Made by a program: the position numbers and the translations under genes | Notes under the pieces: model-generated | Database searches by the model: none | What the model was told of the DNA's origin: nothing | Seen by the model: the letters and a program-made list of their open reading frames with translations, nothing else | Assembly: GCF_014212015.1 (NCBI RefSeq) | Contig: NZ_JACJVN010000016.1 | Span: 1-64,000 of the forward strand | Reading direction: 5' to 3' | From: Cohnella lubricantis | GTDB lineage: Bacteria; Bacillota; Bacilli; Paenibacillales; Paenibacillaceae | Length of the DNA: 64,000 bases | In this document: piece after piece, positions 25,921-34,682 of the stretch | Numbering within the stretch: position 1 is the first letter of the stretch | How the letters are laid out: the number at the start of each line of letters is the position of its first letter

Positions 25921-27274
25921 TCGCGATCTCCTCCCCTTGAAGTCCCCATACTTGGCAATCCAGCTTGCCGTCCGCCAGCCGCACCTTAATCAGGTCGCCT
26001 GGCTGCACCTCGCTAATGCTGCGGATGAGGCGCTTCTCGTCCTCGTCATATGCGAGGCTGTAGCCGCGCGCCATAATCTTCAGCGGGCTCAGCGCATCCA
26101 ACTGCCGCAGAATCGCGCCGAAGCCCTTCTGGCGCTCGCGGAGCAAGCCGCGCATCGCCAGTTCCAGTGCGCGCGCGGCGCTGTCCGCCCGCTTGCGCGC
26201 ATAGGCCGTCTGCTCCGCGGGGCTGACCGCGGACAGCCGGCCATTCAGCCGCGCGAGCCGCTCACGCGTCCGCGCGAGGTGCCCTTCTGCGCGATAGCGA
26301 AGCCGGTCGCGCAGTCGGTCCAGCTGCTCGGCTCTCGCGAGCAGCGCCCTTCGCGGCTGCGTGAAGAAGGGCGATCGCGCAGACCGCTGCCAGCGCTCGC
26401 GCTTCGCTGCGACAGCCAGCCGCAGCGACTTCGCCATGCGCAGCTCGAACGAGCGCAGCTCCTGGCGCAGCTCCATAGCGTGCGGCACGGCGAGCTCGGC
26501 TGCCGCAGTCGGCGTCGCCGCCCGCAGATCCGCCACGAAGTCGGCGATCGTGAAGTCCGTCTCATGACCGACAGCCGAGATGACGGGAATGCTAGAGGCG
26601 CGGATCGCCCGAGCGACGATCTCTTCGTTGAACGCCCACAGCTCTTCGAGAGAGCCGCCTCCTCGGCCGACAATGATGACGTCGACTTCAGCAAGCCGGT
26701 TCAGCGTCTCAATTGCCTTCACGATTGACGGCGCAGCCGCCTTGCCTTGAACCGAAGCCGGATAGAGCAGCACCGGCACGGACGGTTGACGCCGCTGCAG
26801 CGTGATCAGTATGTCCCGCACGGCAGCTCCAGTCGGCGAAGTGATGACGCCGATCGCCTTCGGATAGCGCGGAATGGACCGCTTCGCCGCCTGAGCGAAC
26901 AGCCCTTCCGCCTCGAGCTTCCGCTTCAGCTGCTCGAATGCCAGGTACAGGCTGCCGACGCCATCCGGCTGCATCGCCGTCACATAGAATTGATATTGCC
27001 CGTCCCGCTCGTAGACGGATACGCCTCCCCTGGCCAGCACCTTCATGCCGTCCTTCGGCAGGAACGGCAGGCGCTGGTTGTGGGAGGCGAACATAATGCT
27101 CTTCAGCCTTCCGCTCTCATCCTTAAGCGTGAAGTACATATGACCGCTGGAATGACGGGTGAAGTTGGAGATCTCGCCCCGTATCCATATATCCTGAAGA
27201 TGAACGTCTCCCTCCAGCTTCATCTTGATGTAGCGGTTGATCTCGCGGATGCTGAGCACCTTCGCCGGTTCCAT
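25910..27274 (-). CDS. xseA: Exodeoxyribonuclease VII large subunit
   Basis: 454 residues. An N-terminal OB-fold (VHLQDIWIRGEISNFTRHSSGHMYFTLKDE) precedes the nuclease domain with GVITSPTGAAVRDI, IVGRGGGSLEELWAFN and SAVGHETDFTIADFVADLRAATPTAAAE, followed by a long coiled coil. It degrades single-stranded DNA from both ends into oligonucleotides. Start ATG 27274 matches the standard N-terminus; 47 upstream in-frame codons lack a ribosome site. About 210 bases separate it from folD; nothing is recognised in that stretch. Confidence 0.96.
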   Translation of the reverse strand: MEPAKVLSIREINRYIKMKLEGDVHLQDIWIRGEISNFTRHSSGHMYFTLKDESGRLKSIMFASHNQRLPFLPKDGMKVLARGGVSVYERDGQYQFYVTAMQPDGVGSLYLAFEQLKRKLEAEGLFAQAAKRSIPRYPKAIGVITSPTGAAVRDILITLQRRQPSVPVLLYPASVQGKAAAPSIVKAIETLNRLAEVDVIIVGRGGGSLEELWAFNEEIVARAIRASSIPVISAVGHETDFTIADFVADLRAATPTAAAELAVPHAMELRQELRSFELRMAKSLRLAVAAKRERWQRSARSPFFTQPRRALLARAEQLDRLRDRLRYRAEGHLARTRERLARLNGRLSAVSPAEQTAYARKRADSAARALELAMRGLLRERQKGFGAILRQLDALSPLKIMARGYSLAYDEDEKRLIRSISEVQPGDLIKVRLADGKLDCQVWGLQGEEIANGS

Positions 27275-27488
27275 CGTATCACCCCACCACTGCTGATCTT
27301 GCCGATAGCCCGCCCGACCGGCCGCCGGATTCGCCCAACTAAGCGGCTCGCCGAGCTTGATGCTAAGATTGTCCGTCACGCCCGATCGGCTTAACCGCTT
27401 CAGGCCACCCAACACTGTCCCCTTCTACTGGCCGGACAACGCAGTTCACCTGCCTGCGGGCCAGACAATACCCTGCATCTGCTGCGGG

Positions 27489-28346
27489 TTAGCCGACGCC
27501 GTGCGCCCGCTTCGCTGCCTTCAGCGTATTCTGCATCAGCATCGTAATCGTCATCGGCCCGACGCCGCCCGGTACAGGCGTAATCCAGCCTGCGACGGGA
27601 AGAACATCTTCATAGTCAACGTCTCCGCACAGCTTGCCGTCTTCCTGGCGGTTTATGCCGACATCAATGACGGCTGCGCCCGGCTTCACCCAATCCCGCT
27701 TCACCAGCTTCGGCACGCCGACCGCAGCGATGACAATATCGGCTTCACGCGCGACAGCCGGAAGATTCGGCGTTCGCGAGTGCGCGATCGTCACCGTTGC
27801 ATTCTCTCGCAAGAGCAGCATCGATACCGGCTTGCCGACGATATTGCTGCGGCCGATCACGACCGCGCGCTTGCCTGCAGGAGAGACGCCGGAGCGCTTC
27901 AGCAGCTCGATGACGCCTGCAGGCGTACACGGCAGCAGCGAGTCGTCCCCAATCATCAGGTTGCCGACGCTGACCGGATGGAAGCCGTCTACATCCTTGT
28001 CTACCGAGATCGCGTCGATTACCGCTTTCTCTTCAATATGTTTCGGCAGCGGAAGCTGCACGAGGATGCCGTTAATCTCTGCTTCGCCATTCAATCTAGC
28101 AATCAGCGCCAACAAGTCGGCCTGCGAAGTGTCAGCCGGCAGACGATGCACTTCCGAATAGAAGCCAAGGTCTTCGCAGGCCTTGGCTTTGTTGCGAACA
28201 TAGACTTGCGAAGCTGGATCCTCTCCGACCAACACGACTGCCAAGCCGGGGCGGATGCCCTTCTCTAGCAGATCGGCTGTCTCCCGCTTGATCTCCTCGC
28301 GAATCGCATTCGATATGCTCTTGCCGTCGATGATCTGTGCGCTCAC
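27489..28346 (-). CDS. folD: Methylene-THF dehydrogenase/cyclohydrolase FolD
   Basis: 285 residues. It interconverts 5,10-methylene-THF and 10-formyl-THF. Signatures are the [14 protein letters not shown] lysine motif, [16 protein letters not shown], the [13 protein letters not shown] loop, and [17 protein letters not shown] 28346 directly follows the nusB stop and has GGAGGAG upstream. Confidence 0.97.
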   Translation of the reverse strand: MSAQIIDGKSISNAIREEIKRETADLLEKGIRPGLAVVLVGEDPASQVYVRNKAKACEDLGFYSEVHRLPADTSQADLLALIARLNGEAEINGILVQLPLPKHIEEKAVIDAISVDKDVDGFHPVSVGNLMIGDDSLLPCTPAGVIELLKRSGVSPAGKRAVVIGRSNIVGKPVSMLLLRENATVTIAHSRTPNLPAVAREADIVIAAVGVPKLVKRDWVKPGAAVIDVGINRQEDGKLCGDVDYEDVLPVAGWITPVPGGVGPMTITMLMQNTLKAAKRAHGVG

Positions 28347-28835
28347 TTAAGCATCTCCTCCCCGGTCCCCCATGTCCGAAGCCTTCTCCGCAGGCGCGTG
28401 CTGCACCTGCTTCTCTCGAATCATGCGCCCGAGAACGCCGTTGACGAACTTGCCGGACTCCTCCGTGCCGAAGTGCTTGGCCAATTCGATCGCTTCGTTC
28501 ACGACGACCTTCGGAGGCACATCCGGACGGAACTGCAGCTCATAGGCGGCCAACCTCAGAATCTGATGGTCGACACGCGACAGCCGATCAACCTGCCAGC
28601 CCGTCAGTGCGCGCTCCAGCGTCCGATCGATGTCCTCTCGCTTCGCATAGATGTCCGCAACCAGCTCCCGCGTGAAAGCGTCGACAGCCGCAAGTCCTGC
28701 TACATCCGCTTCGATCTCATTGTCGTGACGCGCTTCTTCCATGACGGCGTCAACAGCAGCTTGCCCTTCGACTCCGTTCATGTCCATCTGGTACAAGCTT
28801 TGTACCGCAATCTCCCTTGCCAATCTGCGCTTCAT
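28347..28835 (-). CDS. nusB: Transcription antitermination factor NusB
   Basis: 162 residues; an all-helical RNA-binding protein that joins NusE/S10 on boxA of rRNA operons. KRRLAREIAVQSLYQMD at the N-terminus and VNEAIELAKHFGTEESGKFVNGVL near the end are conserved. The tail is about 25 residues longer than in B. subtilis and basic/Ala-rich. Confidence 0.96.
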   Translation of the reverse strand: MKRRLAREIAVQSLYQMDMNGVEGQAAVDAVMEEARHDNEIEADVAGLAAVDAFTRELVADIYAKREDIDRTLERALTGWQVDRLSRVDHQILRLAAYELQFRPDVPPKVVVNEAIELAKHFGTEESGKFVNGVLGRMIREKQVQHAPAEKASDMGDRGGDA

Positions 28836-28907
28836 GAATCCTCCGATCCGATTCCTTCATCCGATTACTTCTTGCAATTATAGTGCCCAATCCAACCCGT
28901 TACTCGC

Positions 28908-29138
28908 TCAACGCGGCCAAGGCCAGCGGCTGGTCAGCCAATCGGTCACGCGCTCCAACGGCAGCAGCGGACCGCGCTTCTCGTCCCGCAGCTTGCCGAA
29001 CCAATAGCCGATCGCGACAAGAAACCCGCAGAACAGCATGTCCCAGAACCCGGCGAATAAATAGATAAAAAAGAAAAAGAGTCCAGCGACAACGCCGGCG
29101 GACCTGCCGCCGTACGTCTCCCACCAAGATTTCCACAT
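28908..29138 (-). CDS. DUF2273 small membrane protein
   Basis: 76 residues with two hydrophobic helices (about 15-30 and 33-49), a Trp-rich N-terminus and a charged tail. This is the DUF2273 layout, commonly found beside AmaP and Asp23 in Firmicutes. It starts 12 bases after the amaP stop. Function unknown; a role with cell-envelope Asp23/AmaP is inferred from context. Confidence 0.85.
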   Translation of the reverse strand: MWKSWWETYGGRSAGVVAGLFFFFIYLFAGFWDMLFCGFLVAIGYWFGKLRDEKRGPLLPLERVTDWLTSRWPWPR

Positions 29139-29150
29139 GGCGGCGCCCTC

Positions 29151-29714
29151 CTATTCCACGCGGCTCTTGAACGTGGTCGGCGCTTGTGTCACGTTAGCGA
29201 TGTAAACCGATACTTCCGCAACGGGGATTCCGGTTGTCTCTTCTACCTGCTGGGCGATCGATTTCTGCATCTCTTCGGACAGGGACGGAATGGCTGTCTC
29301 GCCGTCGATGAAGGCGCGAACGACGATCTTGAGACCCGAATCGGCAGCATGGACCCGTGCTCGCAGGTCTTTGACCCCTTTGGTGCGCGAGGCCGCTTTG
29401 AGCGCGATGTTCTCCACCGTCTCGACGGAGATGCGAATCTCCCCGTGATCCGTCCTCTGATTAATGGACGGCGCGCTGCTTCCATCGCGCTTCACCGATA
29501 CGATAAAGAATCGCAGGCTGAAGAGCAGGAGCAAAGCCGCGATCACGATGACCGTCGTCTGCACGCTTACGCTTCCTCCATCGACGTTCGCGACGGCATC
29601 CGTCAGGAAGTCTCTCTCGACGCCTCCGCTAGCGACAACGATCGCCACGATCGAGGCGATTCCGATCACGAGACTATACAAGAACAGCAACAGTCGATCC
29701 AATACTTTTATCAA
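29151..29714 (-). CDS. amaP: Alkaline shock response membrane anchor AmaP
   Basis: 187 residues. Two transmembrane helices (about 8-28 and 52-73) are followed by a Gls24/Asp23-like cytoplasmic part (EIRISVETVENIALKAA...VSVYIANV). In Staphylococcus AmaP tethers Asp23 to the membrane. The start is TTG 29714 with GGAGGAG 7 bases upstream. A strong terminator lies between it and the upstream asp23-family gene, so it may be read partly from elsewhere. Confidence 0.9.
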   Translation of the reverse strand: MIKVLDRLLLFLYSLVIGIASIVAIVVASGGVERDFLTDAVANVDGGSVSVQTTVIVIAALLLLFSLRFFIVSVKRDGSSAPSINQRTDHGEIRISVETVENIALKAASRTKGVKDLRARVHAADSGLKIVVRAFIDGETAIPSLSEEMQKSIAQQVEETTGIPVAEVSVYIANVTQAPTTFKSRVE

Positions 29715-29759
29715 CGGACGTCTCCTCCAGTCATGACAAACAAATGACCCCCGACCTGC

Positions 29760-29811
29760 GAAAAAGCGCCTGACAACCGTCCCCTCTGGAGAGGACGGCC
29801 ATCACGGCGCC
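29760..29811 (-). terminator. Terminator after the asp23-family gene
   Basis: Stacked stems GCGCC..TGA/TCA..GGCGC and CCGTCC/GGACGG are followed by TTTTT on the minus strand, between the asp23-family stop at 29868 and amaP. Confidence 0.75.
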
Positions 29812-29867
29812 GGCATCCGCAGCCGGAGGCAATGCGTCTCGCCGGGACAAGTCCCGAAACGTCCGCC

Positions 29868-30275
29868 TTATCGGACACGCGTATGCGAATCGTCTTCTTC
29901 TGGTTTGTCCGCCGCCTTGAACTGTACATCGTGAATATGTACGTTCACTTCGACGACGTTAAGTCCGGTCATGGTCTCGATCGACCGCTTGACGTTGCGT
30001 TGGATCTCTGCGGCGATCTCGGGAACCTTCCGTCCGTATTCCACGACGATATTGACATCGATGGCGGCTTCGCGCTGCCCGACCTCAACCTTGACGCCTT
30101 TGGACAAGTTCTTGCGGCCCAGCATCTCGGCGATCCCGGAGGAAATGCCGCCGCTCATGCCTGCGACGCCTTCGACCTCGACGGTTGCAAGACCCGCGAT
30201 TACTTCGATAACTTCTGGAGCGATTTGAATGGTGCCCATCTCGGTCCGTTCATACTCAGGTACCAAAGTCTCCAC
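29868..30275 (-). CDS. yqhY: Asp23/Gls24 family protein (YqhY-like)
   Basis: 135 residues. The conserved Asp23 core GTIQIAPEVIEVIAGLATVEVEGVAGM and DVNIVVEYGRKVPEIAAEIQ are present. In B. subtilis yqhY is next to accB/accC and its loss selects suppressors in acetyl-CoA carboxylase genes. Here it follows accC in the same way. GTG 30275 has AGGAGGTG 10 bases upstream. It has its own promoter. Confidence 0.92.
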   Translation of the reverse strand: METLVPEYERTEMGTIQIAPEVIEVIAGLATVEVEGVAGMSGGISSGIAEMLGRKNLSKGVKVEVGQREAAIDVNIVVEYGRKVPEIAAEIQRNVKRSIETMTGLNVVEVNVHIHDVQFKAADKPEEDDSHTRVR

Positions 30276-30299
30276 TTCTCAAATCCACCTCCTCATGCG

Positions 30300-30324
30300 A
30301 TGGATGTCCGGCAAGGACATCCAT
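30300..30324 (-). other. Perfect hairpin in the yqhY leader
   Basis: Ten-base arms (ATGGATGTCC/GGACATCCAT) with a five-base loop lie between the promoter and the ribosome site. No T-tract follows on the minus strand, so it may affect mRNA stability or initiation rather than terminate. Confidence 0.5.
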
Positions 30325-30336
30325 TTCACTATTCAT

Positions 30337-30365
30337 ACTATAGCATTACGCAAGATTTATGACAA
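30337..30365 (-). promoter_or_regulatory. Sigma-A promoter of yqhY
   Basis: TTGTCA (30360-30365) and TATAGT (30337-30342) are 17 bases apart on the minus strand, just after the accC stop. Confidence 0.7.
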
Positions 30366-30381
30366 ACCTCATGCGATTCGA

Positions 30382-31755
30382 TTATCGTTCGGCTTCGGAC
30401 CCATGCGGCGCATGGATGTCATATTCCTCCAGGAACTTGATATCGAAAGTTCCCTTGGCGAATATCGGGTGCTCCAGCAGCTTCAGATGGAACGGAATCG
30501 TCGTCTTGACGCCTTCGATCATGAATTCGCTGAGCGCGCGCCGGCCGCGGTCGATCGCTTCCGCACGTGTCGGAGCCCATACGATCAGCTTCGCGATCAT
30601 CGAGTCGTAATGCGGCGAGATCATATATTGCGGATAAGCGCCGCTGTCCACCCGGACGCCAGGTCCTCCCGGCGGGAGATAGAAGCCGATGCGGCCCGGA
30701 GACGGCATGAAGTTGCGGTCCGGATCCTCCGCGTTCACGCGGAATTCGATGGCGCAGCCGTCGAACCTTACTTGCTCCTGCGTGAAGGAGAGCGGATGCC
30801 CTTCGGCGATCGAGATCATCTCTTTGATCAGGTCGATGCCGGTAATCATCTCGGTGACGGGATGCTCGACTTGGATTCTCGTGTTCATCTCCATGAAGTA
30901 GAACTGGCCGTCCGGTCCGAGCAGGAATTCAATCGTGCCCGCTCCGGAGTAGTCTACCGCTTTGGCCGCGCGCACGGCCGCTTGGCCCATTCGCTCGCGC
31001 AGCGCCGGCGTCATGATTGGGCAAGGCGCTTCTTCGACGAGCTTCTGACGGCGGCGCTGCACAGAGCAGTCGCGCTCGCCTAAATGGCAGACGTTGCCGT
31101 GCTTGTCGGCGATAATCTGAATCTCGACATGCTTCATGCCCGTCAAATATTTCTCAAGGTAGACGCCGGCGTTGCCGAACGCCTTCTGCGCTTCCTGCTG
31201 CGCCGTCGATATCTCGCGGATGAGCGACTCTTCGTCCTCCGCGAGACGGATGCCGCGGCCGCCGCCGCCGGCCGTCGCTTTGATGATGACCGGATAGCCG
31301 ATCGAGCGTGCGACGCTGACGGCTTCGTCCAAATTCTCGACCAATCCATCGCTGCCGGGAATGACCGGCACGTCGGCTTCCTTCATCGTCTGCTTCGCGA
31401 CAGACTTGTCGCCCATCCGGCTGATCGCATCGGCGGAAGGGCCAATGAACGTAACATTGCACGATTCGCAGATATCCGCGAAGTCGGCGTTCTCCGATAG
31501 GAATCCGTACCCCGGATGAATGGCGTCGCATTCGGTCAGCGTCGCGACGCTCATAATGTTGGTCAAGTTCAAATAGCTGTCTTTGGAGGCGGTCGGCCCG
31601 ATGCAGTAGGCTTCGTCGGCCAGACGGACGTGTAGCGATTCGCGGTCCGCCTCGGAATAGACCGCTACGGTCGCAATGCCGAGCTCGCGGCAGGCGCGAA
31701 TGATGCGAACGGCGATCTCGCCGCGGTTCGCAACCAAGATTTTTTGAATTTTCAA
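30382..31755 (-). CDS. accC: Acetyl-CoA carboxylase, biotin carboxylase subunit
   Basis: 457 residues. It carboxylates biotin on AccB with ATP and bicarbonate. ATP-grasp signatures are the N-terminal [22 protein letters not shown], the GGGGRGIR glycine loop, and [17 protein letters not shown] with the [18 protein letters not shown] catalytic stretch. The start is TTG 31755, with GGGGGAT upstream. It follows accB and is the rate-setting partner for malonyl-CoA supply. The accA/accD subunits are not in this window. Confidence 0.97.
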   Translation of the reverse strand: MKIQKILVANRGEIAVRIIRACRELGIATVAVYSEADRESLHVRLADEAYCIGPTASKDSYLNLTNIMSVATLTECDAIHPGYGFLSENADFADICESCNVTFIGPSADAISRMGDKSVAKQTMKEADVPVIPGSDGLVENLDEAVSVARSIGYPVIIKATAGGGGRGIRLAEDEESLIREISTAQQEAQKAFGNAGVYLEKYLTGMKHVEIQIIADKHGNVCHLGERDCSVQRRRQKLVEEAPCPIMTPALRERMGQAAVRAAKAVDYSGAGTIEFLLGPDGQFYFMEMNTRIQVEHPVTEMITGIDLIKEMISIAEGHPLSFTQEQVRFDGCAIEFRVNAEDPDRNFMPSPGRIGFYLPPGGPGVRVDSGAYPQYMISPHYDSMIAKLIVWAPTRAEAIDRGRRALSEFMIEGVKTTIPFHLKLLEHPIFAKGTFDIKFLEEYDIHAPHGSEAER

Positions 31756-31814
31756 GGCTTGAAATCCCCCTTTGATGTCGCCGGAATTGCTGCTAACTTA
31801 GGAAGATTCGGCGA

Positions 31815-32303
31815 TTATTCCGGCTTCACGAGGAACAGCGGCTGGCCGAATTCGACGAGCTGGCCGTTCTCGACCAGAATCTCCACGATCTCGCCCTTGA
31901 CTTCCGCTTCCAGAGGATTCATGAGCTTCATCGCTTCCAGAATGCAGACAACCGTCTTCTCGGTCACGCGGTCGCCCGTATGCACGAACGGAGAAGCGTC
32001 GGGGGACGGAGCCCGGTAGAACGTCCCAACCATCGGGGAGACGATCTTGTGAAGGCCTGCGCGGTCTGCCGCTTGGCTTGGAGCGGATTCGGCAGCTGGC
32101 GATTCCTGCAAAGCAGCAGGCGCGGGAGCGGCAGGAGCCGGAACGTATGTATGCGCGATCGGCGCCGACTGCACGTTAACGACCTCCGTCTTGCCCGGCT
32201 TGCGAATCGCCAGCTTGGCTCCTTCGTTCTCGAGTTCCAATTCGTGAATGGACGTTTGATCCACCAATTTGATCAGTTCTTTGATTTCGCTTAATTTGAA
32301 CAT
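31815..32303 (-). CDS. accB: Biotin carboxyl carrier protein
   Basis: 162 residues. The N-terminal dimer segment (FKLSEIKELIKLVDQTSIHE) and a Pro/Ala linker precede the biotinyl domain, with biotin attached at Lys126 in EAMKLMN. It carries CO2 between AccC and the carboxyltransferase. ATG 32303 has AAGGAG upstream; GTG 32315 would sit on that site and is not favoured. A TATAAT at 32373-32378 lies about 70 bases upstream. Confidence 0.95.
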   Translation of the reverse strand: MFKLSEIKELIKLVDQTSIHELELENEGAKLAIRKPGKTEVVNVQSAPIAHTYVPAPAAPAPAALQESPAAESAPSQAADRAGLHKIVSPMVGTFYRAPSPDASPFVHTGDRVTEKTVVCILEAMKLMNPLEAEVKGEIVEILVENGQLVEFGQPLFLVKPE

Positions 32304-32372
32304 TTGTGCGGACACTCCTTGATTTTGGGGTTCCCGTGTACGGCATTATCCAATCTTAGGTATAACGGAACT

Positions 32373-32378
32373 ATTATA
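32373..32378 (-). promoter_or_regulatory. Candidate -10 element of accBC
   Basis: TATAAT on the minus strand about 70 bases before accB. The -35 (GTGGAC region) is weak, and no clear FapR box is seen. Confidence 0.45.
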
Positions 32379-32473
32379 ACATAGATGAGTTATACGTCCA
32401 CTGTCCCATCTGTCTATCTTTTCTCATTGCCAAGAGGCGGGATAAACATACTTGCGATAACCGCACAATGCAG

Positions 32474-32497
32474 AAGAGCCCGGTTGCCCGGGCTCTT
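32474..32497 (-). terminator. Hairpin after the spoIIIA operon
   Basis: AAGAGCCCGG/CCGGGCTCTT with a four-base loop, 12 bases after the spoIIIAH stop. The U-tract is poor (TTCTGCATT), but the position fits a terminator. Confidence 0.6.
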
Positions 32498-32508
32498 GGC
32501 TATTGCTC

Positions 32509-33159
32509 TTAAGGATTGGAAATGTACTGGACGGAGACTTGGCCCGGTCCGACATTGAGCTCCTTCATCGCCGTCTCGACGATGGTGACGGCCTCTTGCT
32601 TGTCGAGTTTGTCCGCCTGTACGACGACTTTGTAATTGTTATTCGTCTCTTCAACGACTGCGTTGCCGTATTCGCCGTTCAGCTTCGTCTCAAGGCTGGT
32701 GATTCTCTCTTCCGTATCTTCGAGATGATCCAGCTCTGCCCGCGCGTCGGCCGCTTCCTCGAGCGAATATTTGCTCGTATTGCCGATGATGGCGTTCAGC
32801 CGCTCTTGCTCTTGAGAGATCTTATTGAGACGATCCAGCTGTATTTGATCGAAGTAGGCTCTACCGGTCTGGCTGTTGTACTGCTCCAGCACGGCCTCAT
32901 CGCCCGGGCTCAGCGCGGAATCGCCGTCCTCGCCGTTCGCCGCCGCCCCTTGGTCCGTTCCGTCTCCTGTCGAGCTCTCAACTTCGGATACTTCCACATC
33001 GCCCGCATTGCCCGTAATGCCGTCCTGCACTTCGTAGCCTGCGTTGTCGGCTGTCTTCGTCGCCGAAGGCGCGTCTTCCGTGAACAGGTAGTACGCAGAC
33101 AGAATGACCATCAAACTCAGCATCGATACCAGCCAGATCGTTTGTCTTCTGTTATTCAT
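32509..33159 (-). CDS. spoIIIAH: Stage III sporulation protein AH (SpoIIIAH)
   Basis: 216 residues. One N-terminal transmembrane helix (about 7-26), an acidic low-complexity stretch and the ring-forming YscJ/FliF-like domain at the C-terminus (VVVQADKLDKQEAVTIVETAMKELNVGP). Its extracellular part binds forespore SpoIIQ, forming the feeding channel of the engulfed forespore. ATG 33159 has AGGAGG 10 bases upstream. Last gene of the operon. Confidence 0.95.
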   Translation of the reverse strand: MNNRRQTIWLVSMLSLMVILSAYYLFTEDAPSATKTADNAGYEVQDGITGNAGDVEVSEVESSTGDGTDQGAAANGEDGDSALSPGDEAVLEQYNSQTGRAYFDQIQLDRLNKISQEQERLNAIIGNTSKYSLEEAADARAELDHLEDTEERITSLETKLNGEYGNAVVEETNNNYKVVVQADKLDKQEAVTIVETAMKELNVGPGQVSVQYISNP

Positions 33160-33196
33160 ACATTCTCTACCTCCTGTTATGAGTTGATATTGCTGA

Positions 33197-33850
33197 TTAT
33201 TGCTTGCGAGGAACGACGGAGATTCGATGCGTAGGCACATCCAGTCCCTTCGCCACCGCTTCGACAATGATGCGCTGCACGGTGGCGTTCTCCGCGCCTC
33301 GCGCGACGACGAGCACGCCGCGAATCTCCGGGCGCAGCTTCTTGACGACGATCGGCGTCTGCGAGCCGCCAGACACTTCGTACATGGCGACCTGGCCCTC
33401 TCTCGTAATCTCGGTGATGTGCCGCTTGGCGCCGTTGCGGTCCGTCTCATCCGTCAGTTGCTGCATCGTCTTCTCGTCCAACTGGACGACTGTCTCCTCG
33501 GTCGACTCCACGCTCACCATGACACTCGCCGTTCCAACGCCGACGATCTGCTCCAGCATCTCCTTCAGCCTTGTCTCCAGCGACGACTCAATGTCCAGGA
33601 ACGGATCCTTGACTTCGCCGTCTCCAGCGGCGAGAAGGGCCGCCTGCTGCGTATCTTCTGACGCGCCTGCTGACGGGACTGCCGGATCCTGCGTCGGAGG
33701 GACGGTCTTGATATTCAAGAACGAAGCGATCAGCAGCAAGGCGGCGCCGATAAGCCCGATGAGGATCAGCCACCGGAATGCCTTGACGCGGCGTGGGCCT
33801 CCGGGACCTCCTCCGATATACGACTCCAATTGCTGCAGCCACTTGGCCAT
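33197..33850 (-). CDS. spoIIIAG: Stage III sporulation protein AG (SpoIIIAG)
   Basis: 217 residues. An N-terminal helix (about 27-43) is followed by an intermembrane ring-building domain (LETRLKEMLEQIVGVGTASVMVSVESTEETVV). It forms a large ring in the mother-cell membrane at the forespore channel. ATG 33850 is chosen over GTG 33859 because AGAGGG then has normal spacing. Confidence 0.94.
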   Translation of the reverse strand: MAKWLQQLESYIGGGPGGPRRVKAFRWLILIGLIGAALLLIASFLNIKTVPPTQDPAVPSAGASEDTQQAALLAAGDGEVKDPFLDIESSLETRLKEMLEQIVGVGTASVMVSVESTEETVVQLDEKTMQQLTDETDRNGAKRHITEITREGQVAMYEVSGGSQTPIVVKKLRPEIRGVLVVARGAENATVQRIIVEAVAKGLDVPTHRISVVPRKQ

Positions 33851-33880
33851 GCTGCCCACCCTCTCTCTTCCTTGGCCGAA

Positions 33881-34660
33881 TCAATTAGCGGAATCGGAAG
33901 CTGCCTTCCAGACGATCACCCGCTCCGGCGCAACTCCGAATCGGGTCTGCAGCAGTGCGGCCACGCGGCCGGACAATTCGGCGTCCTCCGCCTTCGCGCC
34001 TTCGCTTGCGGCAGCCGGGACGTTGTCCGGCTTCTCGGAGCCGCCGTCTCCTGCGCCGGCATCGGTTCGCGCTCCTGCGCCTGCACCCGCATCTGCATCC
34101 GATCCCGCCATCTCATCGATTCGAATGTCCACCGGCGCGACCGGCTCGACATCGGCGATCGGGGCGCTGTCCTCTTCCGATTCAGAGATGCCAGCGTTCA
34201 TGCCGGCTTCAGCTTCGGACATGGTCAGCTCGACCCGGGATACCCGCGGAACTCCCGATCCATCCGGCTCCGTCTGTACGTCGACGCTCCTGACAGCCCC
34301 GAATCCCGCCTCCTCCACGGCGGCCCGAATCTCGGCTGACAGCCGCGCCGTCGCCAGCCGCGCTGCCTGCTCGTTCCATGCCTCGCTTAGCCTTTGACCT
34401 TCTGTCTCGATCTGTGCCAGAGCTTCTTCGTCCCTTCCGTAAGACAGCTGAACCGCGCCGATGTTCGCGGACAGCTTCTCGCTGAAGTCGCTTCTGAACC
34501 AGGACAGGACGGGAGTCGCGACGGTCAAGAGCACGAGCAGGCCGGCCACGAGCCGAACGTATCGCTGCATCGTCTGATTCGGCAGGATAAGGTCGACGAG
34601 AGACACGAGCAGTACGACCGCGACGATACGTCCGAGCCAGGCGGCCAGTTCCGCCATCAT
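33881..34660 (-). CDS. spoIIIAF: Stage III sporulation protein AF (SpoIIIAF)
   Basis: 259 residues. Two transmembrane helices (about 10-26 and 35-54) precede a soluble domain. In the second half an acidic, Ala/Gly/Asp-rich low-complexity insert (about 180-215, repeats such as DADAGAGAGARTDAGAGDGG) interrupts the fold before the conserved C-terminal RVAALLQTRFGVAPERVIVW. B. subtilis SpoIIIAF is shorter (about 206), so the insert makes the extra length. Confidence 0.92.
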   Translation of the reverse strand: MMAELAAWLGRIVAVVLLVSLVDLILPNQTMQRYVRLVAGLLVLLTVATPVLSWFRSDFSEKLSANIGAVQLSYGRDEEALAQIETEGQRLSEAWNEQAARLATARLSAEIRAAVEEAGFGAVRSVDVQTEPDGSGVPRVSRVELTMSEAEAGMNAGISESEEDSAPIADVEPVAPVDIRIDEMAGSDADAGAGAGARTDAGAGDGGSEKPDNVPAAASEGAKAEDAELSGRVAALLQTRFGVAPERVIVWKAASDSAN

Positions 34661-34682
34661 GTCGATTCCCCCTTTGGCTTCG

